In this document: in pieces, positions 45,701 to 57,591 of the stretch
How the letters are laid out: each line of letters begins with the position of its first letter
How positions within the stretch are numbered: the stretch's first letter is position 1
Source of the DNA: Myripristis murdjan
Lineage: Eukaryota > Chordata > Actinopteri > Holocentriformes > Holocentridae
Direction of reading: 5' to 3'
Length of the DNA stretch: 64,000 nucleotides
NCBI RefSeq assembly: GCF_902150065.1
Contig: NC_043994.1
Location: forward strand, 25,794,913 to 25,858,912
Made by a program: the position numbers and the translations under genes
The notes under the pieces: model-generated
The model's database searches: none
What the model was told of the DNA's origin: nothing
Seen by the model: the letters and a program-made list of their open reading frames with translations, nothing else

Positions 45701-48135
45701 GGGTGCAGCTTGGCACAATTCACTGAGCTTAAACTGGTAATGGAAATGTAAATCGGCATGGCACGGTTTGACTCGGCATGGCCAAAAGTGTCAATGGAAA
45801 AACCCTACAAGGGATTTGATTTGTTTTGGTTAGACATTTGGTTTCTTGTGCAGAATACCAGGATTCAGAACAAGCGTTTCATACTCAATCAAAAACAATC
45901 CTGCATAGATCTGTGTTCGCTAATATTTGGCATCACAATGTCCATGGAAAGGTTAGAATAACTAGTGGTGCTGCTGATTTTGCAGGAGGGAGGCGTGTTT
46001 ACATTTGGTGCAGGAGGTTATGGCCAACTTGGACATAACTCAACAAATCACGAGATCAACCCTAGGAAAGTATTTGAGCTCATGGGAAACGTCGTCACAC
46101 AGATTGCATGTGGAAGGTAAGATCCACAACATGCACATGCTATCTTACTTCCAGAGCGTTCCAGAGTAATAAAAGTGCTACTGAGATTATGTAAAACAAC
46201 TTCATTTCTCAAATTACTGTGTCCTCATAAGGCAGCATACGTTGGCTTTCATCCCCACCTCTGGAAAGATGGACTCGTTTGGGCTTGGAGGAAATGGGCA
46301 GCTTGGCACACGCTCTACTTGCAACAGGAAAAGCCCCGCCCCTGTCAAAGGCTCCTGGGTAACCTCTAATAGTCCGGATACAGGTGAGGAATTTGCCTTG
46401 TGCCAAATAAATGTAGAATTAAGGTTTACTGTTGCATTTTTACCTCTGTGTGTATGTACTTAATTTACCGTAAAGAAAAGGTGAGGAATCAGGCAATTAT
46501 GATCAATTTTGTGATTGTTTATTTTTTGTATTACAGATGCAGAGCAAGGCTGTGTCAGGAGGATCTATGCTGGAGGAGACCAGAGCTTTGCTCACTATAG
46601 CACTACTGATGTAAGTTGTCATAGTCACATGACTCTCTCCTAATTAATCTCTGTGTATTTGCCTTGCATTACTCTTTCCGTTTGATTACATTTTTAGGTC
46701 TTACCCAGTGAAGCTGAATTAGAGTTGCTGGTTTAAAAAAAAACACTAATGAGAAGAATTTTACATTTTTTCATACTGTCATGAATGCCAATACAATGCT
46801 TTTGTAGCCTTTTATTGGGTGTGGAAAAAAACACTAAGGAATAGCCAAATTAAAATGTATGAAGATTGATCATGAACATTTTAAGAATTTGCAAGACTAA
46901 AATGAATTTTTACTGCTCAAGTTCTGTTTATTTTTTTAAGTCATGATTCCTGAGCCTTGCCTTCATTTGTTCATGTACAGTTGCCAACAAAATGTTTAAT
47001 AATTACATATTCTCTGCTGTAGAACAACCAGGTTCTGCATGATGTGAGGATACAGGATCCTCACAGGAAAATTTGCACCTTGACTCCTGATCTCATACAT
47101 CGGTGGTTGAACCACACACAAGGAAGACTTCCTCCAGAAATCTCCAAGTAAAGTCTGCTGCTCACAAAACACTTGGCTGTCCATGTTACCTGTCTTATCA
47201 GTAACAGTGCCAGATTTATGTTATGGACTAACTGATAATCTGGTAAATTATGTTTATGAGGATTTGGTTTAAAAAAAAAAAAAAAGTACCCACACTAATG
47301 ACTTGTCTCTTACAATTCCCTCAGTGAGATTGACCTGGTGTTCTCCTCTGCAAGCTGCCTCAATGGGTCTTTTCTAGCTGTGAGGTAATCACATATTGTG
47401 TGAAGTCTGGTTTTATTCATGTTAGTTATAGCAGATATTAATGTATTTTTTGAAAAATATTGCAAATACATTGTGCTTTATTATGTTAAGATATCATAGT
47501 GGGTGAGAAGCTGGACCCAGATTTTCATTTTCCCTTGGATTGAGCCGGGCTCTTACTTTGAGGAATTTTGGCTGTATTGTGTCTTGAAATAATAATTGTC
47601 TTGTCTGTTCTACAAAGCCATCCAGATCACTACAACACCAGCAGTAAATGTTCAGGGGTGGATATGAACATGGCTCGCCTCCTGTTTCACAGAGTGGTTC
47701 AGCAGGATTACCCAGAAATAGCTCAACAGGTGAGCACTCAACAAATACATCTTATTTGATGTGTACAATTGTATATCACTTTGCCAGTACTAGTTCATAC
47801 AATATTCCATATTTTATTAGTACTAGTTCACACCCTGTCATGGTTGTGCAAGAGGGAATTAGAAAAAACCCTGCAGATGCCCCAGAGTATAAAGAATTCA
47901 TTTGCAAAGGTCAACATTGCACATGACACTCATGCACTTTGTAGAGCAGCAAGGCCAGAGATGCACTCCTATATAGGGAGACTTTTCACCCACAAGAATG
48001 AGGCCATCTGAGGCCATCTCCAGAGGGTGCAGAGCACAGAGTAAAATGAACAGTGGTCAATAGGACTTTTCCATTAAATCACCAAATTGGTCCATTGGTG
48101 AAAATGACCCAGACAGTGTTGAAGAGGGCACGCGC

Positions 48136-48172
<37 letters not shown>

Positions 48173-51100
48173 TGTGAGTGAGTAGATCAGGGGTGTCAAA
48201 CTGGTGCCATGGAGGGCTGAGAGGCTGCAGGTTTTCATTCCAACCGAAAACCCCACCAGGTGATTTCACTGATTAGTTCCTTCTCTCTGCTTGGAGGTGG
48301 AGTAATCAGTGAAATCACCTGGTGGAGTTTTCGGTTGGAATGAAAACCTGCAGACTCTCGGCTCTCCATGGCACCAGTTTGACACCCCTGGCTTAGATGA
48401 ATGAAATCTTTTGAAAGTGTCATAATTTTAGAACCCTCTATTGTACATCAGCTTATTATAATGTTTTCATTAAAATACTGGATCGTGTAACAGTGGCAGT
48501 CCAGTAACTTGGAAATATTTGGAATAATTTTACTCAGAGCTCTGTGATCATTTTATAGCATTTAGTCCCAGTGAACACCATATATTTGACTCTTATTATA
48601 AAGTGCTCAGCACTGCCCTCAATGCCTGAAAGACTGTAATGCACTCTTTTTTTCTACCTCAGCAGTCAGAGGCTGAGGCTCAGTTTTTTTTTTCTTTATA
48701 GGCTTTGGTAAGATTGTAGATAGCTCTATGTCACTGGAAAGCACTTCAAATATTTAGTCTTCTCCATATTTAAAATGTTGTTTCTGTTCACTATTTCTTA
48801 GCTGTAGGTGAAGTATCAGTGTACGGAGTCTGACAGTACCAGATTACATATTAATGCTGCTAGCCATATGTTTTTGGTTGGTCAGTTTTAATTTTTTTCT
48901 GTCTTTAGTCCAGTTGCAACCCATGCCACAACAGTCACTCTGCCTTTACCCATACTTTTTGGTTTCATGCTTGTATTTTACCCCACCATTCTCCAGTATA
49001 GTTTGTACAAAACAAGCTCCTTATAACAGACTTGTATGTTTTCCCACTTTCCCATCAGATTGCTGCCAGTTTGGAGAAGAACCTCATTCCCAGACTAAGT
49101 ATCTCTCCTCCAGACATTGAAGCCTTGAGACTCTACCTCACTCTTCCAGAATGTCCTCTCTTCAGTGACCCAAACACATACGTCACCCTCGCCATCCCCT
49201 TTGCTAAAGCACTCATCAGCCTTAAAGATGCGCCACTCAAGGTGCTAGGTAGGATGGGGAACTGGTTTCATAGATCTTGCTCCACATTTTGATGGGACAG
49301 GTTTATTGCTCTTGTTCTGTCACAAGAGATCTTTTGGTATTTTCCTCAGGAAACTGGTGGTCTACATTTGAGCCGCCAATCTTCCAGCGGCTGGTGGAGT
49401 TGTACAAGGAAGTGGTGGTGTACCTGCTTCGGATGCACAAGGTGGGCATTCCTCAAACAGAGCAGAGGATTTTCACCTGCTTCCTGGACACGTCGCTTCG
49501 GCTCTTAGAGATCCTGCATATGGTGAGCACTGAGAACATCAGTGGGTTTGTTTTACCAGAGCTCTGTTTATGTCAGCCATACACTTAATTTAACAATCAA
49601 AAAACAAAATTTTCTTGATGTCTCAGGTGAGCGAGCGAGCAGGACACATCATACAGTATGATAAATTCTACATTCACGAGCTGGATGACCTGATAGACAT
49701 CAGAAACGACTACATCACATGGTTCCAGCAGCATATGTACCCCTTGGTAAGTCCATCAACAGTTGAAGTCAGTTCCATGATTCAGTAGATCACATGTGTC
49801 AGAGATATAATTATGCATCATCATAGATCATTTGGTTACGTCTTTTTATCTCAGGGTCACGATGGTGCAGTCACGCTGTGCAAGTATCCCTTTGTATTTG
49901 ATGCCCAAGCAAAGACCACACTGCTTCAAACAGATGCTGTCATACAGATGCAGGTATGCCACTTGTATTTTAACCTGTGCCAAGGAGTTGAAACCTCGAG
50001 CGGGGGGTTATGGGATCTCTCCTGACCATCAGTCCTTCAGCGGGGTAACTGGAAAACGTACTACATGGATTTGTGCAAAACGTAATGGGAATGTTGGTGA
50101 CTGGCCACCAGAGAAATGATTGTGATGTGTGTGTAAGCATTGCAACTGGTGGGGCTCAGCACAAACTGGACCATAGTTTCCAAATTCAACCATATCATTT
50201 CACAGATGCCAGCACAGTTTGGTCATGAGTCAAGGCGGACTGGCCAGCTTTCTGCACTGATTGGCAAAAAGGGGTGCGGCCTATGACAGCAAATTTGCAG
50301 AAAACGGGCAAGGCTTAGCACAAACAGGGCTGTTTTTTCCCAAATGCTTAAAGATAACATAAAAATAAATCTGGTGGGGAGGTTGGTCATGGGCCAAGAT
50401 GTCACTGACCAGCTTGTGCCACTAATTGATTGAAAGGAGCGGGGCCTAACTTTGCCAAGTTTACCATGAAGAGGGAGATGAATCCAGTGGATATAAAAGG
50501 TTTTGAGGGCATAATAACTGTGTTATATAGTATTTGTGAAAATATATAGCTAATCGCTGCCCATTCACTTGTTATGCACTGCTAGATGGCAGTGGACCAG
50601 GCACAAAGGCAAAACTTCAGCTCCATGTTCCTGCCAGTGGTGGAGTCTGTCAATCCCTGTCTCATCCTCATCGTACGGAGGGAAAACATTGTTGGAGATA
50701 CCATGGAAGTCCTCCGAAAATCCAAGAATGTGGACTACAAGAAACCACTCAAGGTTTATCATTGGGTTGTTTTATAAAAAAAAATGTTATTAAGCCCACA
50801 GGTGCAGATAAGATACTAATGTTTGTGATAACACTCATGGCAGGTGATCTTCGTTGGAGAGGAGGCAGTCGACGCAGGTGGTGTGAGAAAGGAATTCTTT
50901 CTTCTGATCATGAGGGAACTGCTAGATCCCAAATATGGGATGTTTCGTTACTACGAGGAGTCCAGGCTCATCTGGTTTTCAAATAAGGTATGACTCACCT
51001 TTATCCCCTCACACTGAGGAAAAGTGTTTAGCACTGGTTGCATTCACATGCACTCTGATATTTCCTCAATAAACAGTTTGTGTACCATATCCCATTGGCA

Positions 51101-54100
51101 GTAACCTTGACAAGTTCTTATCCCAGCCATGACAAGCCTAGACAAGGGATATTTTAACATTATCCAGAATACTGACATAGACAAAGGTGATACATCATTT
51201 AGTGTTATGTTCTTGTGTAAGTTCAGTGTTTCTGTAACTAGATTTCTTCACTGGCTAAATCAGAGGTAGAGGAACACAGACAGGCAGAAATTCTTTGATA
51301 TTTAAGTGGATATTTGAAAGGGATATGTGAAAGCTGATTTATAAACCTGTATACAAACACACTATCTTGAATAACACCTTTACTGGGACAATTAAAGGAA
51401 TGCTTAACTCAAACACCACATATTTTGTGTTGTTTGCTCTGAGTTATGTTGAATGTCCAATGGAAAAGGTTTTAGCCATACACCTCACAGTTCAAAAACT
51501 GTAGCTGCTTCTGTTACAATGGAGCTGATTGGCGACTTGAAACAGCAGCAAAAATTTTCCAAAAATGTCTGTCTCAAATTTTCAAACTCCTGACTCCACA
51601 TTCCTATGTTGACGCATGTCCCAAACAGATGTACTTTAGCTAAAACATTGCAAAATAGACAATTTCCAGAAAACACTGTCATGCACAAGCACCTGTGCAC
51701 ACCTGGCCTGTGCATTTACTCAATAGAGGGCAATACATATAGCTTTTGGGCGGAGTGTTTTTTTAAGGTGTTGGTTCAAACCAGTATCTAAAATACTGTG
51801 CGCATGTAAATTCAGATGTGTTTGGTCTTTTTATATAAAACCTCTGACTGACGATCATTGTCCCCTCTAGACTTTTGAAGACATTGACTTATTCCACCTG
51901 ATTGGCGTGATCTGTGGTCTGGCCATCTACAATCTCACCATAGTGGAGCTCCACTTCCCGGTGGCCCTTTACAAGAAGCTTTTGAAGAGGAACCCAAATC
52001 TAGATGACCTGAAAGAGTTAATGCCAGATGTGGGAAGGTCAGATCAAGGAACAGTCACCTGAGGTTTATTTTTAGTGTGTTTATGAACTTAATTTGCCTG
52101 TGTATCATCTTACAGTGTATGTCAGCAGTCATATTGGCTGTCCGTGTTGCAGTTGTGGCTTGTGGAATTCACATTTGTTAAGACTTTTGTGAGTATCAGC
52201 GATTGTTTCTCTCCAAAAACTAGGAGTCTGCAGCAGCTGCTGGACTACACAGAAGATGACATTGAGGACACGTTCTGCTTGAACTTCACAGTACGTGATC
52301 AGTTTCAAAATCATTAACGTGCAGCGTTGTGGTGCATAAAGTATACAGCTGTGACATCTTCAGTATCTCATTATGGCAAATTTTCAAACAATTTTTCAGG
52401 TCACAGAAGAAAACTTTGGTGCCACGGAGGTTTTGGAACTTATCCCTAATGGTGAGGATATCAATGTTAATAAATCCAACAGGTAATTTTTCAAACTCTT
52501 GATTATCTCTTGTCAGTAAATGTAAACTAAATAGCAAAAGACAGGGTGGAGTGGATTTTTAGGATAGTTAAGCTAGTCTGAAGCCCAATACAGTGAGATA
52601 AGTGTTGCTCATTGTTCTGAGGCATATATCAATGAAAATGCAGATGAAACGGTTTCTAAATTATGAGAAACCCACACCATTTCCAAAATTGGGGCCATTT
52701 GAATATGTTAAAGATAATTTTGGTGTTTCTTTATTATTAGTATTCTCAGTACTTTTGTTGTTTTTATTGTTTTTTTGTTTTTTTTTTTTGTTTTTCCCAA
52801 ATGATCTGTTTCCCCTGTCTTTCCATTATTTCTGGTGGTGTTTGGATACAGTGTAGTTGGAAATGCTTCCTTAACTAAAAAACAAGCAGTTTGATGCCAT
52901 TCATTGTTGTACAGTATGAAAAACAACTGGCTGAGACATGAAAATACACCAACCTAGATAATCCATCAAAGTAAACATGGAGCCATAATTAGTTTCTCTG
53001 TTATGTGGTTATTTCATCATTTCGGTTTTCATGTCAGGGAATGCTTTGAAAGACTTGTCATTGGATCACAGAAAATTTGCAACTCTATGATTGGATGACC
53101 AAGTCTAGAAGTTGGGTGACACATTATAAACAGGAAGTAGACAAAACAGGTAGTCACTGACTTTCTGTGCGATTTTTCACGATTACGAGACACCACCAGG
53201 CAGAAATTAAAGGACAAGTGACATTTTTCATTGCTTTTCAAAAATTTGATTACAAGGGTTGTTTTTGGACATGGAGTTTAGTATAGTGCGTATTTTTTTA
53301 AGTGACAAGCACTGCATGACCCTGCAGCACAAGGCCTGCTGCAGAGCAGTACAGGTGCTGGCACTGTGGCTGTGGATCAGGAGGTGTCCTTGTCCTTCCT
53401 CAGAGCTGCCAGCTGGAGGCCTGAAGGACACAAGTCCAGGACGTTGTGTGACTCTGTCCTGGCACCCCTGTGCTCTCCACCTGCTTACCCTCCTCTAGCA
53501 CCTTTGTAGAGAGATGGATGGCAGTACTCTATGACTGAGACACAGCCAGAGTGGAAATGTTAATCATTATGTTTGCACAAGTTTAACTGTTCTTCTCCTT
53601 AGCAGCTACTGTGTTTAAGTTTCAACAATGTTTCTTTCAGCTGCACTGTGGTATCAGCAGAGCTTTGTTAGCATAACTTTTCTAATTTTAGAAGTGTGGT
53701 CTTATTTTTTGTCTTCACACAGAATTTAACATGATTTAATGTAGAAAAAACTTTGAATTTCTTGTTTCTTTTCCTAGGCAGGAGTTTGTCAGTGCATATG
53801 TAGACTACATCTTCAACAGATCGGTAGCCCCGCTTTTTGAGTCCTTCTACGCAGGTTTCCACAAGGTGTGTGGTGGAAAAGTTCTGGAGCTGTTCCAGCC
53901 AAACGAACTGCAAGCCATGGTGATCGGCAACACCAACTATGACTGGAAGGAACTTGAAAAGGTTAAGCTTATTAACTTTTTGACTGACAATATTTTGCCT
54001 CAAACTATGTTTGTCCTTTGTAATGTTAAAATTATCTTGAGAAACATTTTTCTTGAGCACTGGTTGAATGGATCCTGTTGAAATTGCAGTGACAGGTTTG

Positions 54101-55414
54101 GAGATGCCTCCTCAGTTTTCTGTATTAAGGGATGTTTATTCACATATTCCATAACTGAACTTTATATCCCCTCAGATATAACGTGTTTGTCCTTAATGTC
54201 GGAAGTCTAACATGCATCATTCTGATGTCTTAATAATATGGTTGTGAGATTATAAGTCATAAGGTCAAGTGAAGTCTCTATTAGATAGATTTTAGACAAT
54301 TTCAGTAACAAATACATGACAAATGGTAATGTAAAAATAATCAGTAGTGCATATTTGCAATGACAGTGTCACTTGCAAACAATTTTGAGCAATGAACAAT
54401 TTTTATTCTGAAATTATCTCCAAAGCCCAAATTCACAAGGATGTGAATTTGTGCACACTATTACTAATAATATTTAACCACTGTCTTTACTAAAATCAAG
54501 CAAGTGAAATCTTTTCTTTGAAAATTAGTGACATGGCTCACTCACAGCAGATAAAGATCACTGCATGTTACTAGGAGTCTCTAGTTGTTAGTAGCCCCAA
54601 ACAAATATGGCTCAATTTGTTGTTTTTATACTGTCAAATCATGCGAGGTTGTAGTGTTCAAGTACTCAACAGAATTCTTCATCAGTGAGTGTATGATGGT
54701 ACAAATAAATTAATCTCCACTTTTCAGAGCACTGAATACAAAGGAGAATACTGGGCTGAACATCCGACCATCAAGTTCTTTTGGGAGGTGTTCCACGAGC
54801 TTCCTTTAGAGAAGAAGAAAGAGTTTCTCTGTAAGTATTCCCTTTATGTAAGACTGTTTATTTAAAAAAATAAATAAATTGAGAGGCTGTTTGTACCAGG
54901 TGAAATTACACATACATTTTTCTTCACTTGGAATAGCAAAGCCAAGGGCTTGACAGTATGGTTGAAATCCGTATCAGTGATCATTCAAATTTTTGTAGTA
55001 TCATCACGATATGGCATGTTTGTAAAATATTGATCAAATAGATGTTCATGCAAGTGAACTACATGGTAACTTCAAAGTGTGGTGTCAAAACTTGAATCTT
55101 CAAATAATTTTCCTTGAAATGTGTCATCTCATTTTGTCAAGTGTTTAAATAAAGTGTGTCATAATCACTGTTCAGCCCCAGTGAAATGCTGCTTCTTTGC
55201 TTCAGTGTTCCTCACAGGGAGTGACCGCATACCCATTTTGGGCATGAAAAGTCTAAAACTGGTGATCCAGCCCACTGGCGGAGGGGAGCACTACTTACCT
55301 GTGGCTCACACCTGCTTCAACCTGCTGGATCTGCCTAAGTACACGAGTATAGAGACGCTCCGTGAAAAGCTTCTCCAGGCGATAGATCACAATCAAGGCT
55401 TCAATCTTGTCTGA
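42759..55414 (+). CDS. herc4: HERC4 E3 ubiquitin-protein ligase
   Basis: The coding exons were traced from 42759 (MLCWGNASFGQLGLGG, the HERC4 start) to the stop at 55412-55414. They are 42759-42984, 43100-43259, 43560-43636, 43748-43969, 44063-44154, 45986-46116, 46232-46383, 46537-46610, 47023-47147, 47325-47384, 47618-47729, 49059-49248, 49350-49522, 49627-49746, 49855-49953, 50586-50753, 50844-50987, 51871-52037, 52224-52290, 52400-52482, 53778-53961, 54728-54830 and 55206-55414. About 1045 residues (human 1057). Residues 1-370 are RCC1-type beta-propeller repeats (GQLGLG, CGEAHTLAL). A helical linker follows, then the C-terminal HECT domain from about 728 (VGEEAVDAGGVRKEFF), with catalytic cysteine near 1013 in AHTCFNLLDLPKY. 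HERC4 transfers ubiquitin in the cytosol; the mouse gene is needed for normal spermatid maturation. One donor (44154) is irregular: the codon AAG is followed by TTAAGT rather than GT. Confidence 0.97.
44493..45806. mobile_element. Outer inverted-repeat DNA transposon in herc4 intron 5
   Basis: The left end GGTGTTTTTCCATA and the inverse of the right end (AGGGTTTTTCCATTGAC) match. Both ends continue into CTCGGTTTGACTCGG-like arms (TTTGACTCGGTGCG; TTTGACTCGGCATGG). It contains a poly-A run at 44704-44728 and a nested hAT-like element. The exact family is not determined. Confidence 0.5.
44743..45378. mobile_element. Nested hAT-like non-autonomous element
   Basis: Ends are TAGGGATG and its complement, with an 8-bp near-identical target duplication (ACACAGAC / ACGCAGAC). 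It is CpG-rich inside, with an AT palindrome at 45108-45155 (ATAATTATATTATAG). No transposase frame was found. Confidence 0.6.
48130..48171. repeat. (CG)4(TG)n alternating tract
   Basis: CGCGCGCG runs into about 34 bases of TG, a purine-pyrimidine alternation favourable to Z-DNA, in a herc4 intron. Confidence 0.85.
48188..48390. mobile_element. hAT-like hairpin MITE in herc4 intron
   Basis: The left end CAGGGGTGTCAAACTGGTGC is mirrored by the complement at the right end. The two arms (about 90 bases each, e.g. GGTTTTCATTCCAACCG and its inverse) are nearly identical around a short loop near 48285. Flanks GAGTAGAT and GCTTAGAT resemble an 8-bp target duplication. Confidence 0.8.
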
Positions 55415-57591
55415 TGATGCACAAAAAACACCAAGAACTCTGCACCCAGACTGTTGATGGTAATCACTTGGCCAAAATGTTTTGCCTCACAGGCTGTTGT
55501 CTGCTCTGAACCCTGCACAATGACTTGAACTCTGTCATTAGTGTGGATCAAGAACACTTTGCAGGGAGCCACACCAAGTACAAAAGGCTAAAGGTTTGGA
55601 TGTCTGGACTTTAAGGCTAATCTTGACTTTGATATTTCAGCAGTTTTTTTCATGCCACCATAGTATTTGATGCTTGACTGGTTTCAAAATGAATTAACAT
55701 TATTTGATATCTATTGTAGATATACTCATACATGTTTGGATATGATGAGTGTCATGAGACCAAAAGTACTGGTATGTACAGTACTTTGGCTCTTTGAGCT
55801 CAGACAATGTATACCAACACTTACGTTTGACATGAATCTTATCGTAACAGTTGTTGAGAAGCCAAGTATGAAGATGTATGCGGTAGAAGGTGAGTGGATT
55901 TTCTTAGCTGTAAGCCTTAATCAAGCCACAAATAAAAAATAAAATAAAAAAAAAAAAAAATCAGCCACTGAAATGTGTTATTTTAACAAGAAAACAGCAT
56001 TCAGAATAACATCTCTTGCCTCACAATAATAATGTTAGGTGTGCTTTCCAACAGGGCATAAAACAATCACACACACACGCAAAACAGATCATAAAAGGGT
56101 AAAAGAGCACAAAGTTAAGGCAACATGATGAGAAAGGCAATTCATGAGTTATGGCCAGAAGTGCTGGCAGAACATTGTCACAGTAAAGCTGACCTTTGAC
56201 CTTTTGAATATAAAACATTATTACTTCATTTTATCCTACAAGGCATTTTTGTGAAACTTTGTCATAACTTGTGTATGAATTCTTGAATGGTGGTCACAAA
56301 GACTTTGACCACCAAAAACTAATCTGTTCATCCTTGAGTGGAAGTTTGTGCCAAATTTGAGCAAATATCCTCAAGGTGTTCCCAGGATATCACATTCATG
56401 TGAGTGGGCCAGACAAACGGACAACCCGAAAACATAATTCCTCTGGGCACAGATGTCATGATGATAATTCTGAGATATTCAGGCGCCAGAGCATGCAAAG
56501 CCTAGTCAGTAATACAATTTTAATGTCCCCCTCCAGCCATTGGTTATACTCCTAAAAAGACAGCTTTGTTCATCAGTATTGGAAATTTAGAAGTCTTTTT
56601 CCATGAAAAAACATCCCTTCATGGCAAAAATGGGTTAGATATAACTCTATACCTTACACTCATTAAGTATGTCTGGAACTATGAATACGCAAATAGTCCC
56701 ATAAGCAGACATCTCCCTTCTGTAGAGCAATGTGGAAACACCTATAGTGACAATCTTTGCACTGGTACAAGTAAGTGTTGTCAAGGTCAGACATTTTAGG
56801 GGACATAAACATAAGAAACACACCTTTTAGGAGGGGGTCTTTAAAAATCAGCTTTAAAATTCACCAGTGCAGTGCAGAAAGGGCAATACCAGAGAAATAT
56901 GTGAAGAGTCACCAGTTGGTTATTTAACCCTAACCCTAACATCTCAACTAAAATCACTGCAATGTAAATGAGGGTACCGTAAAGCTCAGATACATGAAAC
57001 TAACTCAAGATTTTTCATTTCAGTAATTCCCTGTTGACAAAGAGAGGCCTATAAAACTACAAGATGTTACTCCATAAGTAGCTAACATGTATAGACTTCC
57101 AGCTTTACATCTTTGTGCTGCCATTTTTATGAACCATCTCAGGAGGCTCTGAAAAAGCAAGGACTTTACAGTTAACTGTTTTACTGGAAAATAGTTACAC
57201 CCCCATGCAGGCACTATCCATGTCAAGGGCTCTGCCAGGCCCCAAGTGTTAATATAGTGACACAATTTGGGAAGTCTTGTGGCAGAATTTTCTGTGCACT
57301 CCTAAGCTAATTAGGTCACTGTTTTACTCTGGTATGGCATTCAGACATTGTGTTTGATCTTATGCCGTATCAACACAAGTAGCTCCTCACTTACCTAAAG
57401 CAGGTGTTTCCACAACGTTATCCATTTTTAACAAAAACCTAGTTGAACAGATTCCCACAAGAAAATTCTGGCCAGGTTTGCATTTTATTGATAAGAAACT
57501 TTACATATTTAAGGATATGCACACGTTGTGGTATAGGGCAATTAAATGCGACAGTGTTGTCCCAGTTGCGTGGAGCTTGTGCGATTACATT
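55415..57591. other. herc4 3' UTR and spacer to cox5b
   Basis: AATAAA at 55931 is the likely herc4 poly(A) signal. Beyond it lie a common fish repeat at about 56150-56460 and AT-rich sequence. No supported gene. Confidence 0.5.
56150..56460. repeat. Common teleost interspersed repeat
   Basis: Segments such as TGACCTTTGACC, AATCTGTTCATCCTTGAGTG, TTTGTGCCAAATTTGA, CTCAAGGTGTTCC and GACAACCCGAAAACATAATTCC recur widely in fish genomes, by recollection. The class is uncertain. Confidence 0.55.
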
